Below, in pieces: positions 1 through 7,391 of a stretch of DNA of 10,198 nucleotides. Under the pieces are notes generated by a model. It made no database searches. It was given only the letters and a program-made list of their open reading frames with translations, and was not told the DNA's origin. This DNA is from Dictyocoela muelleri (Eukaryota; Microsporidia): positions 1 through 10,198 of the forward strand of contig SDVU01000835.1 of the NCBI GenBank assembly GCA_016256075.1, in the 5' to 3' direction. A program made the translations under genes and the position numbers. The number at the start of each line of letters is the position of its first letter. Position 1 is the stretch's first letter.

Positions 1-78
1 GTATATAATCTCAAAAACGGCATATAATATCAAAAACGGTATATAATATCAAAAACGGTATAAAATCATAAAGAACCG
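1..78. repeat. 19-bp tandem repeat cut by the window edge
   Basis: Three near-identical 19-bp units begin at 1, 20 and 39, each reading roughly GTATATAATATCAAAAACG, followed by a decayed fourth unit from 58. The array is open at the left edge, so its true length is unknown. No coding potential is seen. It could be a small minisatellite or the subterminal part of a mobile element lying to the left. Confidence 0.8.
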
Positions 79-830
79 ATTTTTTTTGTAAAGTATGGAG
101 AAGGTCAATTAAATTTCATTTTCTATAAAAATATCTGAGATTGTTTAGAAAAATGCCCACTATGAGGTAAGCATCTTTCTAAACAAAAGCAATTTTTTTA
201 AAATTCAAAAAATGAAACAAAATTATTGAAAATTAATCGCAATAAATATTTTTGGATTGTGATGACAATATTTAATTATTGTCGAACGCCAAATCATATC
301 CCACGCCAGATCGGTAACTACATACTTTTCAATAATTTTTCTTATATTATGACTTCATAAAATAAATGAAAAGTCACACCTCTTATAAGTCTAAAATTCA
401 TAAGGGTCAGGTACTTTTTTTTATACTTTTTTTTGGTGGTGTTTCCATCCGCTTTGGGGGGGGAAATAAAAAAATATGGGGGAAAATGGAATGTGTAAAA
501 AATTAAAATATTAAAAACTTAAATATTTTAAATATTTTGAGTTTTATGAATAAGAAAAAAATATGTTTTATTTAAAAATATTTTTTTTATATTTAGTGAC
601 TTTTAAATCCCCTTTTCTTTTAAAAAGAGAATAAACGACAATTAATTAACTTATTTAATGAATTTAAAAACTTTTTTTTAAATTTTGGATTATTTTAAAA
701 TTTATTTGGCTTTAATTAATATCAAAAAACTGCTGAATGTCAAAAAGTGGCGAAAGGTGGGCTACATTAGGCTCATTTTAGAAAGGAGACATTTATGTTT
801 ATGTTTATGTTATTTGAAGCAAAGCTTGAG
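79..830. other. Gene-free AT-rich stretch
   Basis: No credible reading frame, tRNA or rRNA is visible on either strand. Apart from the hairpin listed separately, it contains an 8-G run near 456-463 followed by a 5-G run near 478-482, long A and T tracts, and a short (TTTATG)3 microsatellite near 793-811. The only open frame here begins with a non-ATG codon at 685, runs through the G-rich array that follows, and has no protein-like composition. Confidence 0.6.
141..186. other. Strong hairpin, 16-bp stem with 14-nt loop
   Basis: Bases 141-156 (TTGTTTAGAAAAATGC) pair with 171-186 with one mismatch, around a 14-base loop. The stem includes G and C positions, so it stands out from the short A/T palindromes common in this composition. 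No gene ends or starts beside it, so a role in transcription or RNA processing is only a guess; it could also be the remnant of a small inverted-repeat element. Confidence 0.55.
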
Positions 831-948
831 GTGTGTGTTTATCTGGGCTGGGTCATTTGGGGTGGGTGTTAATCTGCGGGTGTTGATCTAGAGGTGGTGT
901 TGATCCGGGGGTACGTGTCGATCCGGGTGAGTGTCGATCTGGTGTTAG
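831..948. repeat. Degenerate G-rich minisatellite, GTGTTGATCCGGG-like
   Basis: Copies of a 14-18 bp unit close to GTGTTGATCCGGGGGT begin near 835, 866, 880, 897, 915, 931 and 942, with variable spacing and substitutions (GTGTCGATC, GTGTTAATC). The plus strand is strongly G/T-rich against an AT-rich background. It does not encode a plausible repeat protein. It may be an old minisatellite or an element end. Confidence 0.65.
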
Positions 949-1160
949 GCAAATATTATTAAATCTTAAGATTTTACAGCCACAAAAAGATGTTTAAAAT
1001 AAGATGGCACATTTTTTTTAAAAAATTATAAATTTACAATGCTAAAATACTACTTTTATCGTAACCGTGTCAATTTAGGTAAAATATAAAATTTAAAAAA
1101 TAGAATATCATGTGTATTTTAATTACATTAACTCTTTAATGGCAAATATTACAGGGTTTT
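949..1160. other. AT-rich spacer before the giant inverted repeat
   Basis: AT-rich sequence with no open frame of note, no RNA gene and no clear repeat. It is the left flank of the Foldback-like element; I could not find a convincing target-site duplication between its end and the right flank after 3003. Confidence 0.5.
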
Positions 1161-1161
1161 G

Positions 1162-1948
1162 CAGTTAGTGAGAGCGCTCTTTGCAGTGCGGGAGAGCGCT
1201 CTTTGCAGTTAGTGAGAGTGCTTTTTTCAGTTTGTGAATCGCTCTTTGCAGTTAGAGAGAGCTCTCTTTTCAGTTAGAGAGAGCTCTCTTTTCAGTTAGT
1301 GAGAGCGCTCTTTTCAGTTAGTGAGAGCGCTCTTTTCAGTTAGTGAGAGCGCTTTTTGCAGTTAGTAAAAGCGATCTAATCAATTAGTGAGAGCGATCTT
1401 TTCAATTAGTGAGAGCGATCTTTTCAATTAATGAGAGCTATATTTTCAATTAGCAAGAGCGATCTTTTCAGATAGTGAGAACGATATTTTCAATTAATGA
1501 AAGCGATCTTTTCAATTAGTGAGAGCGATCCTTTTAGATAGTGAGAGCGATCTTTTCAATTAGTGAGAGCGATCTTTGCAATTAGTGAGAGCGATCTTTT
1601 CAATTAGCGAGAGCGATCTTTTCAATTAGTGAGTGCGTTCTTTTTAAATTAGTGATTGTGATCTTTTCGGATAGTGAGAGCGATCGTTTAAGATAGAGAG
1701 AGCGATCTTTTAAATTAGTGAGAGCGATCTTTTAAGATAGTGAGAGTGATCTTTTCAATTAGTAAAAGCGATCTTTTCAGATAGTGAATGCGATCTTTTC
1801 AGATAGTGAATGCGATCCTTTCAGATAGTGAATGCGATCTTTTAAATTAGTGAGTCCGTTCTTTTTAAATTAGTGAAAGCGATCTTTTCCGATATTGAGA
1901 GCGATCTTTTCAAATAATGAGGGCGATCTTTCAAATTAGTGAGAGCAA
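1162..1948 (+). repeat. Left-arm 22-bp array, about 36 units
   Basis: The unit is 22 bp, typically CAGTTAGTGAGAGCGCTCTT plus TT. Two subtypes occur in blocks. The outer units (1162 to about 1365) carry GAGCGCTC, making the 10-bp palindrome AGAGCGCTCT. The inner units (about 1366-1948) carry GAGCGATC and CAATTAG or AGATAG spacers. A rare GAGTGCGTTC/GAGTCCGTTC variant occurs at 1631 and again at 1852, 221 bp (ten units) apart, pointing to a block duplication inside this arm. The array is non-coding. Confidence 0.9.
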
Positions 1949-2610
1949 TGGCAACCAGAAAAAACGACAAAGTCTTTTTTTTTTCGGATTTTTTGTCTTT
2001 TTTCTGAAAAAAACGACAAAATTTTTAATTATTAAAAAAAGGTAGACAGAGAACTTGCCTCGAGCGCATCGCTCTTTCAGCGCGGGAACTCAACTCAAAT
2101 TTTTTTTTAAAAATATATCAATATCATAGTTATAAAAAAAAATTAATTTAACTTTGTCTAGACATTATATCAAAAAAATTTTACAAATTACCAAATTTGG
2201 AAATGTAAGGCATAAAAAATTATTTATATTATTTTATAAACATATTTATAATACCGTTTTTCTATATAAGCCGTTCTTAAAGTTTATACAAAAAATGATT
2301 CTAAAATATGTATATAAGACAATATAAAGGTTTTTTATTATACTTTTCAATTTTTAAATTTGGTAATTTATATAAATTTTCTTGATAGCGTGTCTAGACA
2401 ACGTTAGAATCGGACATTCTTGTTAAAACTAAGATATTGCTATATTTTTTTTCAAAAAAAAATCGTGGTGAGTTCTCGCGCTGAGAGAGCAATGCACTCG
2501 AGGCAAGTTCTCGTGCTACTGTGTTTTAAAATAATTAAAAATTTTGTCGTTTTTTTAGAAAAAAGACAAAAAAATCCGAAAAAACAACTTTTTCGTTTTT
2601 TCTGGTTGCC
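1949..2610. repeat. Palindromic core of the Foldback-like element
   Basis: This 662-bp core is itself an inverted repeat around 2276-2280. Matching landmarks on the two sides are GGCAACCAG / CTGGTTGCC, AACGACAAA / TTTGTCGTT, GAACTTGCCTCGAG / CTCGAGGCAAGTTC, TCTAGACA, and AAATTACCAAATTT / AAATTTGGTAATTT. A 69-codon open frame overlapping the right side reads through these repeats and has no protein-like features, so I do not call a gene. Nothing suggests a cargo gene. Confidence 0.8.
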
Positions 2611-3002
2611 ATCGCTCTCACTAATTTAAAAGATTCGCTTTTACTATCTGAAAAGATCGCTCTCACTATCTGAAAAGATCGCACTCACTAATTTAAAAAG
2701 AACGCACTCACTAATTGAAAAGATCGCTCTCACTATCAGAAAAGATCGCTCTCATTATTGAAAAGATCGCTCTCACTAATTGAAAAGATCGCTCTCACTA
2801 ATTGAAAAGATCACCCTCACTAATTGAAAAGATCACTTTCACTAATTGAAAAGATCGCTTTTAATAACTGAAAAGATCGCTTTTACTAACTGCAAAGAGC
2901 GCTCTCAGTAACTGAAAAGAGCGCTCTCAGTAACTGAAAAGAGCGCTCTCAGTAACTGAAAAGAGCGCTCATACTAACTGCAAAGAGCGCCCACACTAAC
3001 TG
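2611..3002 (-). repeat. Right-arm 22-bp array, about 18 units, inverted
   Basis: The same 22-bp unit as in the left arm, in the opposite orientation. Inner units next to the core are GAGCGATC type (read on the minus strand) and the outer ones, from about 2893 to 3002, are GAGCGCTC type, the same order as in the left arm. The rare GTTC-type variant (AAAGAACGCACTCAC on the plus strand, near 2697-2711) occurs only once, about four units from the core, matching the inner copy at 1852 of the left arm. The arm has about half as many units as the left. Confidence 0.9.
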
Positions 3003-3003
3003 A

Positions 3004-3441
3004 AAAAAATTGTAATTTTAAGTAACTTAACCTATTTTATAATTTACCAAATGCCATAATAATGAAATTAAATTATAAAACAATGTACAAAATATTAGTT
3101 TACAACATAAGTTTATAAATAAAATTTTGGTTTTTGCGTACAAAAATTACACATACCAACAATACTGGAAGTGTTGTCGGATTTTAATATTAAAAGAAAA
3201 ATGAAATCTTGTTAAAAGATGGATATATATATATATATATAGTTTTAAGTTAAATAAATTTAAAAGAAAAGTATATTTTATTTTATTAGGAGGTGAATTT
3301 AAAAATATATTTATGAATATTTTAAAGAATTGTTTAATTGGAGTGGTTATTATTAATTTTAATTAAAAAAAATAATAATTCATTAATTTTTTTTTAAACT
3401 TCAATCCAAGGTACCCCTTGATGATACGGCATCGCTCTTAC
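3004..3441. other. Gene-free spacer with an (AT)n microsatellite
   Basis: AT-rich non-coding sequence between the Foldback-like element and the hAT element. It contains an (AT)n run at 3223-3241 and nothing recognisable as a gene. The last bases, CATCGCTCTTAC, form the left target site of the hAT element and resemble the CATCGCTCTCAC seen at the inner edge of the Foldback right array. Confidence 0.6.
3435..3441. other. Left target-site duplication of the hAT element
   Basis: CTCTTAC directly abuts the CAGTGG terminus and matches CTCTATAC at 6522-6529 except for one missing A. Confidence 0.6.
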
Positions 3442-3859
3442 CAGTGGTTTCCAACCTTTTTTCAAATTGTGCTTTGTGGTTCCCCAAAAAAATTTAGAGC
3501 TTCGCGGTCCCCAGAACATTAAAAGTATTTAAAAATATGAGGTTTCAAAATTTAGGAATTTTTAATATTCCAAGGTAGATGGGCATATAAATTTTATCAT
3601 TAAAAAAAGGAGTAATATTTATTTATTAATAAAAATATCTATTACTTATAAATTCCTATATTATTTGAAAATAGAGTTCGTTTTATATAAAATACTTTTT
3701 AAAATAAGATTCATAAATGAAATTAATTAATGTCACAGGCATATGGTGTACCGGGCTTATGGTGTCCCATCTATTTTTTTTCAATTTTTTTTAATAAAAT
3801 TTGAAATTGTTTAATAATTTTAATAACTATAATTTAAAAAAAACAAACTTTAATGAAGG

Positions 3860-3895
3860 GTGTTTGTATTTTTTTAATAAAAAATACAAAAACAC
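3860..3895. other. AT-rich hairpin between the outer and inner element ends
   Basis: GTGTTTGTATTTTTT pairs with AAAAAATACAAAAACAC with a single bulge and a tiny loop. It lies in the left part of the TGTCAC element, outside the Merlin unit. It may be part of that element's subterminal structure; in this base composition chance is also possible. Confidence 0.4.
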
Positions 3896-4030
3896 TTATT
3901 TTAAAATTAATTTTTTGAAAAACCCAAATTTCATAAATGATTGTTAATTAAAATAACTCTGGTTCATCAAAAGCTTGTAATTAAGCAAATTTATTTTCAT
4001 GATACATTCCACGATCATATAAACTTGTTG

Positions 4031-5244
4031 GGTCTTGTTCGGTATTATGCCCACCAAAAAAAAATTTAAAATATAAATGTGGGCATAATACCGAACAAAA
4101 GCAAAATATTTTTTTTAAAAAAAATAACTCATATGGTTAAAAATTTTTCATATTATTATGAATGTTTTAAAGGAGTTTTAGAAACTAGAAATTTTTTAAT
4201 TGATAATGGGATTATAAGCGAGGAAATTCTTTGTGATAAGTGTGGGAATATTTCAAAAATTACAATATCAACAGTTAATGGAATTGATAGGATTATTTAT
4301 TGTTTTAATTATAAGAACTGTCGCAAAAGAACGCCGCTTATCAGTATTAAAATAAGAATTAATCATTATTTATTTTTAATATATTTGTTAATTTTAAATA
4401 TGAGTTATTATCAAATAAAAGGTTTGTTAGGCAATATATCTAATGAAACCATTTCTAATGCTCGCAAGTTATTAAGGCGTGAGTTTAAAAAAATTAATAA
4501 TAAAGAGATAGTTTTTGGAGGTTATAATAAATGTGTGGAAGCTGATGAGACAGTTTTATGTCGTAGAAAAATTATAAGAACTCCAACTAGCGCAGATGAT
4601 GAATTTCCCATACAGTATGGATTTTTGATATAATCGATAATACACCCGAGAGAAATATTTTAGTTATAAGGGTAGAAAATAGACAAGAAAATACACTGAA
4701 AGCTGTTATCAAAAATAAAATTAATGTTTTTTATCTGTTCTGCACTGATGGATATCCTTCTGTTGCAAACAGTTTGGATTTAAATCATAAGATCGTTAAC
4801 CATTCTGAAGGATTTAAGGCACCGGATGGCACCCATACTAATAACATTGGAAATCTATGGGCCATACTTAAATCCGAGATGAGAAAACAACATGGAGTAA
4901 AAAGAAATGAAATTGATGACTGGTTATAAGAATTTACTTTTAGACAAAGATTTCTTAAAGGTAACAATGTCGGCGATATTTCTGAGATAATTTTTAAAAT
5001 ATTAATTAATATTTTTAAATAAATCTAATTTATTAATAGTTTTTAACGTTGTTTTTAATTTAAATTTTGATTATATTTAATTAAAATAAATTTTTTTAAA
5101 TTCGATAAATAAATTATAAATATTTTTATTTAATAAATTTTTAAAATATTTTTTAATTTTTTAAACCATTAAGGGTTAAAAATTAAAAAAAAAATCAAAT
5201 CCAAGGTAGCTGCCTTAGTGGTGGGTATAATACCGAACAAGACC
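4031..5244 (+). mobile_element. Merlin/IS1016-type DNA transposon with 25-bp inverted ends
   Basis: Left end 4031-4055 starts GGTCTTGTTCGGTATTATGC; the right end 5220-5244 is its complement with a single difference in 25. It encloses a decayed ISXO2-like transposase gene in plus orientation, and Merlin is the eukaryotic superfamily with this transposase type. The 1.2-kb size is normal for Merlin. No 8-9 bp target duplication is seen: ACTTGTTG precedes the left end and GAAAATAC follows the right. The left end is unusual in having a second, inverted copy of the terminal motif at 4080-4099, making a hairpin about 70 bp long. 5023-5219 is an AT-rich 3' untranslated stretch. Confidence 0.75.
4133..5022 (+). 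pseudogene. Decayed ISXO2-like (Merlin) transposase
   Basis: DDE-type transposase that would bind the inverted ends and move the element. The first ATG in frame is at 4133; an upstream GTG at 4079 lies in the terminal-repeat copy and is not a likely start. The first 166 codons show a zinc ribbon (C34-x2-C37 and C57-x5-C63), a helical stretch at about 75-120 and the first catalytic segment VEADET (Asp138). Near 4618-4624 the frame shifts by one base. The second frame continues the family pattern: FDIIDNTPERNILV, then CTDGYPSV with the second catalytic Asp at 4747-4749, and HTNNIGNLW at 4834-4860. There the third acidic residue, normally Glu in HTNxIE, is replaced by Gly (GGA at 4849-4851). An in-frame TAA lies at 4927-4929, and the frame finally closes at 5020-5022. 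With a frameshift, an early stop and a lost catalytic residue it cannot give active enzyme. Assignment rests on motif order and inverted ends. Confidence 0.85.
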
Positions 5245-5352
5245 GAAAATACCCATATCAAGCAATTATATTTTACCATTTATTGGTTTTGATTATTTTT
5301 TTTTGTGATTCAATACCATTTAGAGAGAAAAAAATTTAGAGATTATGTCTAT

Positions 5353-5375
5353 AAAAATCACCCACGGTGATTTTT
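5353..5375. other. Perfect 10-bp hairpin in the right part of the TGTCAC element
   Basis: AAAAATCACC pairs perfectly with GGTGATTTTT around a CAC loop. It lies about 40 bases inside the right inverted end. The CACC/GGTG portion makes it stronger than background A/T palindromes. It could be an element-specific structure or a terminator-like signal. Confidence 0.5.
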
Positions 5376-5448
5376 GACCTTTACGAATTTAATTAAAAAA
5401 ATAAAAAAAATGGTAACCATAAGCCTGGTACACCATATGCCTGTGACA

Positions 5449-5877
5449 ATTAATTTTTCCTTTTGAATTCCCAGTCTTATTTTATATAAAACTTTAAGAT
5501 GAACTAATTCAAAAACCATACGCAATTATTGAAAAAAATATTAAGGTTTCTTAAAATTTTAAATAATTGTTTCTTTTATCTAATTATATTTTCTCTTACA
5601 AAACTTACAATAATAATAAGGAGGTTGTTTATTTGTATCTTTTCTTAAAATTATCGAAGAAAGCTCACATACAAAACATGGCTTCTCTTGATCAAAAAAT
5701 TCATATTATGATGATACAAAAAATTTGCAGATATAATTTGTTTTAAAAAAATTGTCGTGAAAAAATTTTATACTTATTTTCATAAGGCTATTATACCTTA
5801 TATTCAAAAATTTTAAAATTCCCAAATTTTGAATAAGCGCCAAAATATGATAATTTAATTTTTTTTAATATATACAG
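5449..5877. other. Gene-free right part of the hAT element
   Basis: AT-rich non-coding DNA between the TGTCAC element and the SINE-like insertion. No open frame of note, no RNA gene, and no transposase remnant that I can recognise. Confidence 0.5.
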
Positions 5878-6332
5878 ACTGCCAGATAGCCTGTGGTTAA
5901 CACTCTTGAATTAAAATTTAAGTATCGAGGTTTTAACCTCGCTGACGTCACTCTTTAATAAATAATGAGGGAATGACATTGGGCGGTCAAAAACTATAGA
6001 AATATAGTAGTAATATACAGTTGTTCCAGTGTGCTATGGCTGATTAAGACTTTTTCTAAAATGACAATGAAGAAGAAGGAGCTCTCAAGGAATGGGGATG
6101 AATGCGGCGACGCATCTCGGGAAAAAGTAGTGATAAGTTAAAAAAATCATGAAATGTCATCTTATCACCTTTATCCTGCTGAGTCATTGATAAAACGTAG
6201 ATCGCGTATCACAGCTGAGCTTCTGGGTAGCTTAGGAAGTGGCGTATTATTTAAACACCATTACCAAGGTAGGAGACAACTCTTTGGGTTGGCAGCTATG
6301 GATGTTGTAATCATGTAATATATATATATTAT
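5878..6332 (+). mobile_element. Probable tRNA-derived SINE
   Basis: The segment starts with an RNA polymerase III-like promoter: an A-box-like TAGCCTGTGGTTAAC at 5887-5901 and a B-box-like GGTTTTAACC at 5929-5938, embedded in a T-arm-like stem (CGAGG...CCTCG), with normal A-to-B spacing of about 42 bases. It is followed by a body of about 350 bp, clearly GC-richer than the surroundings, and ends in ATGTAATATATATATATTA, a simple-repeat tail. The part before the tail (CTCTTTGGGTTGGCAGCTAT at 6280-6299) would be the LINE-related 3' part of a typical SINE. Each promoter box looks one base short, so the copy is probably dead. I cannot define a target duplication or name the family. Alternative: an unidentified non-coding fragment captured by the hAT element. 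Confidence 0.55.
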
Positions 6333-6521
6333 ACAAATATGTGGAAAAAAATACGTAAAAGAAAAAAAAAATTCTTGATTAATTATTTTTTAAAAATAGG
6401 AGTTAAAAATTCTAAATTTTTTCATAATCATAATTTTTTGTTAAACTCTCTCGCGGTGCTATAAAAACCCATTGCCAGTCTCCGGGGGTGGAGACCGCGG
6501 ACCCCAGGGTGGGAACCACTG

Positions 6522-6529
6522 CTCTATAC
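6522..6529. other. Right target-site duplication of the hAT element
   Basis: CTCTATAC directly follows the CCACTG terminus. It has the T at position 2 and A at position 7 typical of 8-bp hAT target duplications. Confidence 0.65.
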
Positions 6530-7391
6530 AGTTCCCAAGATATAAAAATATAAAAATATGATACAAAAAACTTTAAAAACAGAGAATAATATTATAAATT
6601 CATTTTAGGTTTATGCTTCGATTCAGTCTATTGATTCAAATTACTACTTTAAAAATAAAACAAGGAATGAAACTCAAAAAATAAGAAAAAATATCTAAAT
6701 TTATACGATTTTTTTCGCATATCAATACCATAAAACCTAAAAGGCATATTTAGAGTGTGTATTTTCTTATAAAACGAATTTTCATTGAAAATTCGGTTTT
6801 TTTACGAATTCAGTAAAATATCAGACTCTTCTTATAAAAGATTAATGAAAAAACAAACAAATAGACATTTTTCTTTGATTTAGAAAAAAATAATCAGACT
6901 AATTTTATCGTTTTTAATTTAAATATAACATTGTATGTATATTGTACTTTTAAAATATTTAAAGTACAAAATATAAATATAGAAATTTTATGTTTTTTAG
7001 CAAAATTATAATCACGGGACTGTACCCGGGATTCAGAAAATATAATCGCGAAATCCTGGGAAAAAAATGACACGGAATTGTAATCTTTAGTTTAAAATAA
7101 TTTTATTTATAGTTTAAATAATTGTATTTATAGTTTACAGTTTTCTTTCTAATAATTTTGTTTTGCAAAGGTGATTATTTAATTAAAACAACAACAACTA
7201 ATTTTAGTTTAATATTAAAATTTTACATTAAAAGCTTAAATCAATGAGCCACGTGCGAACAGTTTCATCAATATCTTATTAATTTATCCTGCTGAACATA
7301 AATTGGTATAATTTACTCGCATTAATATAATCTAAATGTCGCATTAAAATTATATAAATATTAAATTAATAATAAAAATACATTTGGCCAT
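6530..7391. other. Gene-free AT-rich stretch upstream of the UPF2-like gene
   Basis: No credible gene on either strand. It contains a perfect 10-bp-arm palindrome CGAATTTTCA-T-TGAAAATTCG at 6775-6795, a 9-bp-arm hairpin TTGTACTTT/AAAGTACAA at 6942-6969, and a small GC-rich island near 7014-7076 with an inverted repeat CCCGGGATT (7025-7033) / AATCCTGGG (7052-7060). The island may be the remnant of a transposon end. The rest is unremarkable. Confidence 0.55.

Larger units (their letters stand above)
1161..3003. mobile_element. Foldback-like element: 1.84-kb inverted repeat built from 22-bp units
   Basis: The whole segment is an inverted repeat centred near 2276-2280. From outside inwards, each arm has a 22-bp tandem array, then a shared core beginning at ATGGCAACCAGAAAAAACG (left near 1948, right complement near 2611), a GC-richer block holding GCCTCGAG and CAGCGCG (left 2055-2092, right 2460-2512), a TCTAGACA-containing block (2157-2164 and 2391-2398) and AT-rich sequence that stays alignable almost to the centre, leaving roughly 15 unpaired bases. 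By eye the core arms are about 80% identical. There is no transposase frame. Long inverted ends made of short tandem units are the hallmark of Foldback (FB, Galileo-like) DNA elements, so I call it a non-autonomous Foldback-like element. Exact ends and target duplication are not determined. It could instead be a chromosomal inverted duplication that was never mobile. Confidence 0.7.
3731..5448. mobile_element. Element with 33-bp TGTCAC inverted ends, inside the hAT
   Basis: Bases 3731-3763 begin TGTCACAGGCATATGGTGTA and are matched by the complement of 5416-5448 with one difference in 33; weaker pairing extends a few bases further. Within each end a 16-bp motif (GGCATATGGTGTACC, then GGCTTATGGT) is nearly repeated in tandem. 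Flanks are ATTAATTAA on the left and ATTAATTTT on the right (7 of 9 agree), a possible 9-bp target duplication, though the local AT richness weakens this; TTAA also lies at or within one base of both ends. Without the Merlin unit inside, about 500 bp remain, with no open frame, fitting a MITE. I do not recognise the family. The alternative is that these are the true outer ends of the ISXO2-bearing element. Confidence 0.7.
3442..6521. mobile_element. hAT-type non-autonomous element hosting nested insertions
   Basis: The left end starts CAGTGGTTTCCAACC and the right end is the complement of CAGTGGTTCCCACCC, giving 15-bp inverted ends with 13 matches. This CAGTGGTTCCCA-type terminus is characteristic of the hAT superfamily. 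The flanks are CTCTTAC (3435-3441) and CTCTATAC (6522-6529): an 8-bp target duplication that has lost one base on the left, and it fits the nTCTAnAn preference known for hAT. After subtracting the 1.72-kb inner element and the SINE, roughly 0.9 kb of hAT sequence remains, with no transposase frame. GC-richer subterminal segments (CTTCGCGGTCCCC at 3499-3511, GGAGACCGCGGACCCC at 6490-6505) are usual for hAT-derived MITEs. The two ends could in principle belong to different copies, but the target duplication argues for one insertion. Confidence 0.75.

Noticed and set aside
685-891. 68-codon open frame on the plus strand
   Set aside because: It begins with a non-ATG codon, its second half is the translated G-rich minisatellite, and it has no recognisable motif.
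831-948. Telomeric repeat
   Set aside because: The units are long, irregular and contain GATC; they match no telomere repeat I know and the array is internal to the window.
1162-1948. CRISPR-like array
   Set aside because: Units are contiguous 22-bp tandem copies without unique spacers, and the context is eukaryotic with no cas genes.
2420-2629. 69-codon open frame on the plus strand
   Set aside because: It lies inside the inverted-repeat core of the Foldback-like element and translates repeats; its mirror copy is not conserved as a frame.
3727-3730. piggyBac-type TTAA target for the TGTCAC element
   Set aside because: TTAA is at the left end but is offset by one base on the right, and the ends do not begin with the CCY usual for piggyBac.
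4785-4967. Minus-strand frame inside the Merlin element
   Set aside because: It is the antisense shadow of the decayed transposase, whose plus-strand frame carries the family motifs.
5881-5945. A true tRNA gene
   Set aside because: There are A- and B-box-like sequences and a T-arm-like stem, but no acceptor stem or anticodon arm could be paired, and the sequence continues into a long body and tail as in a SINE.
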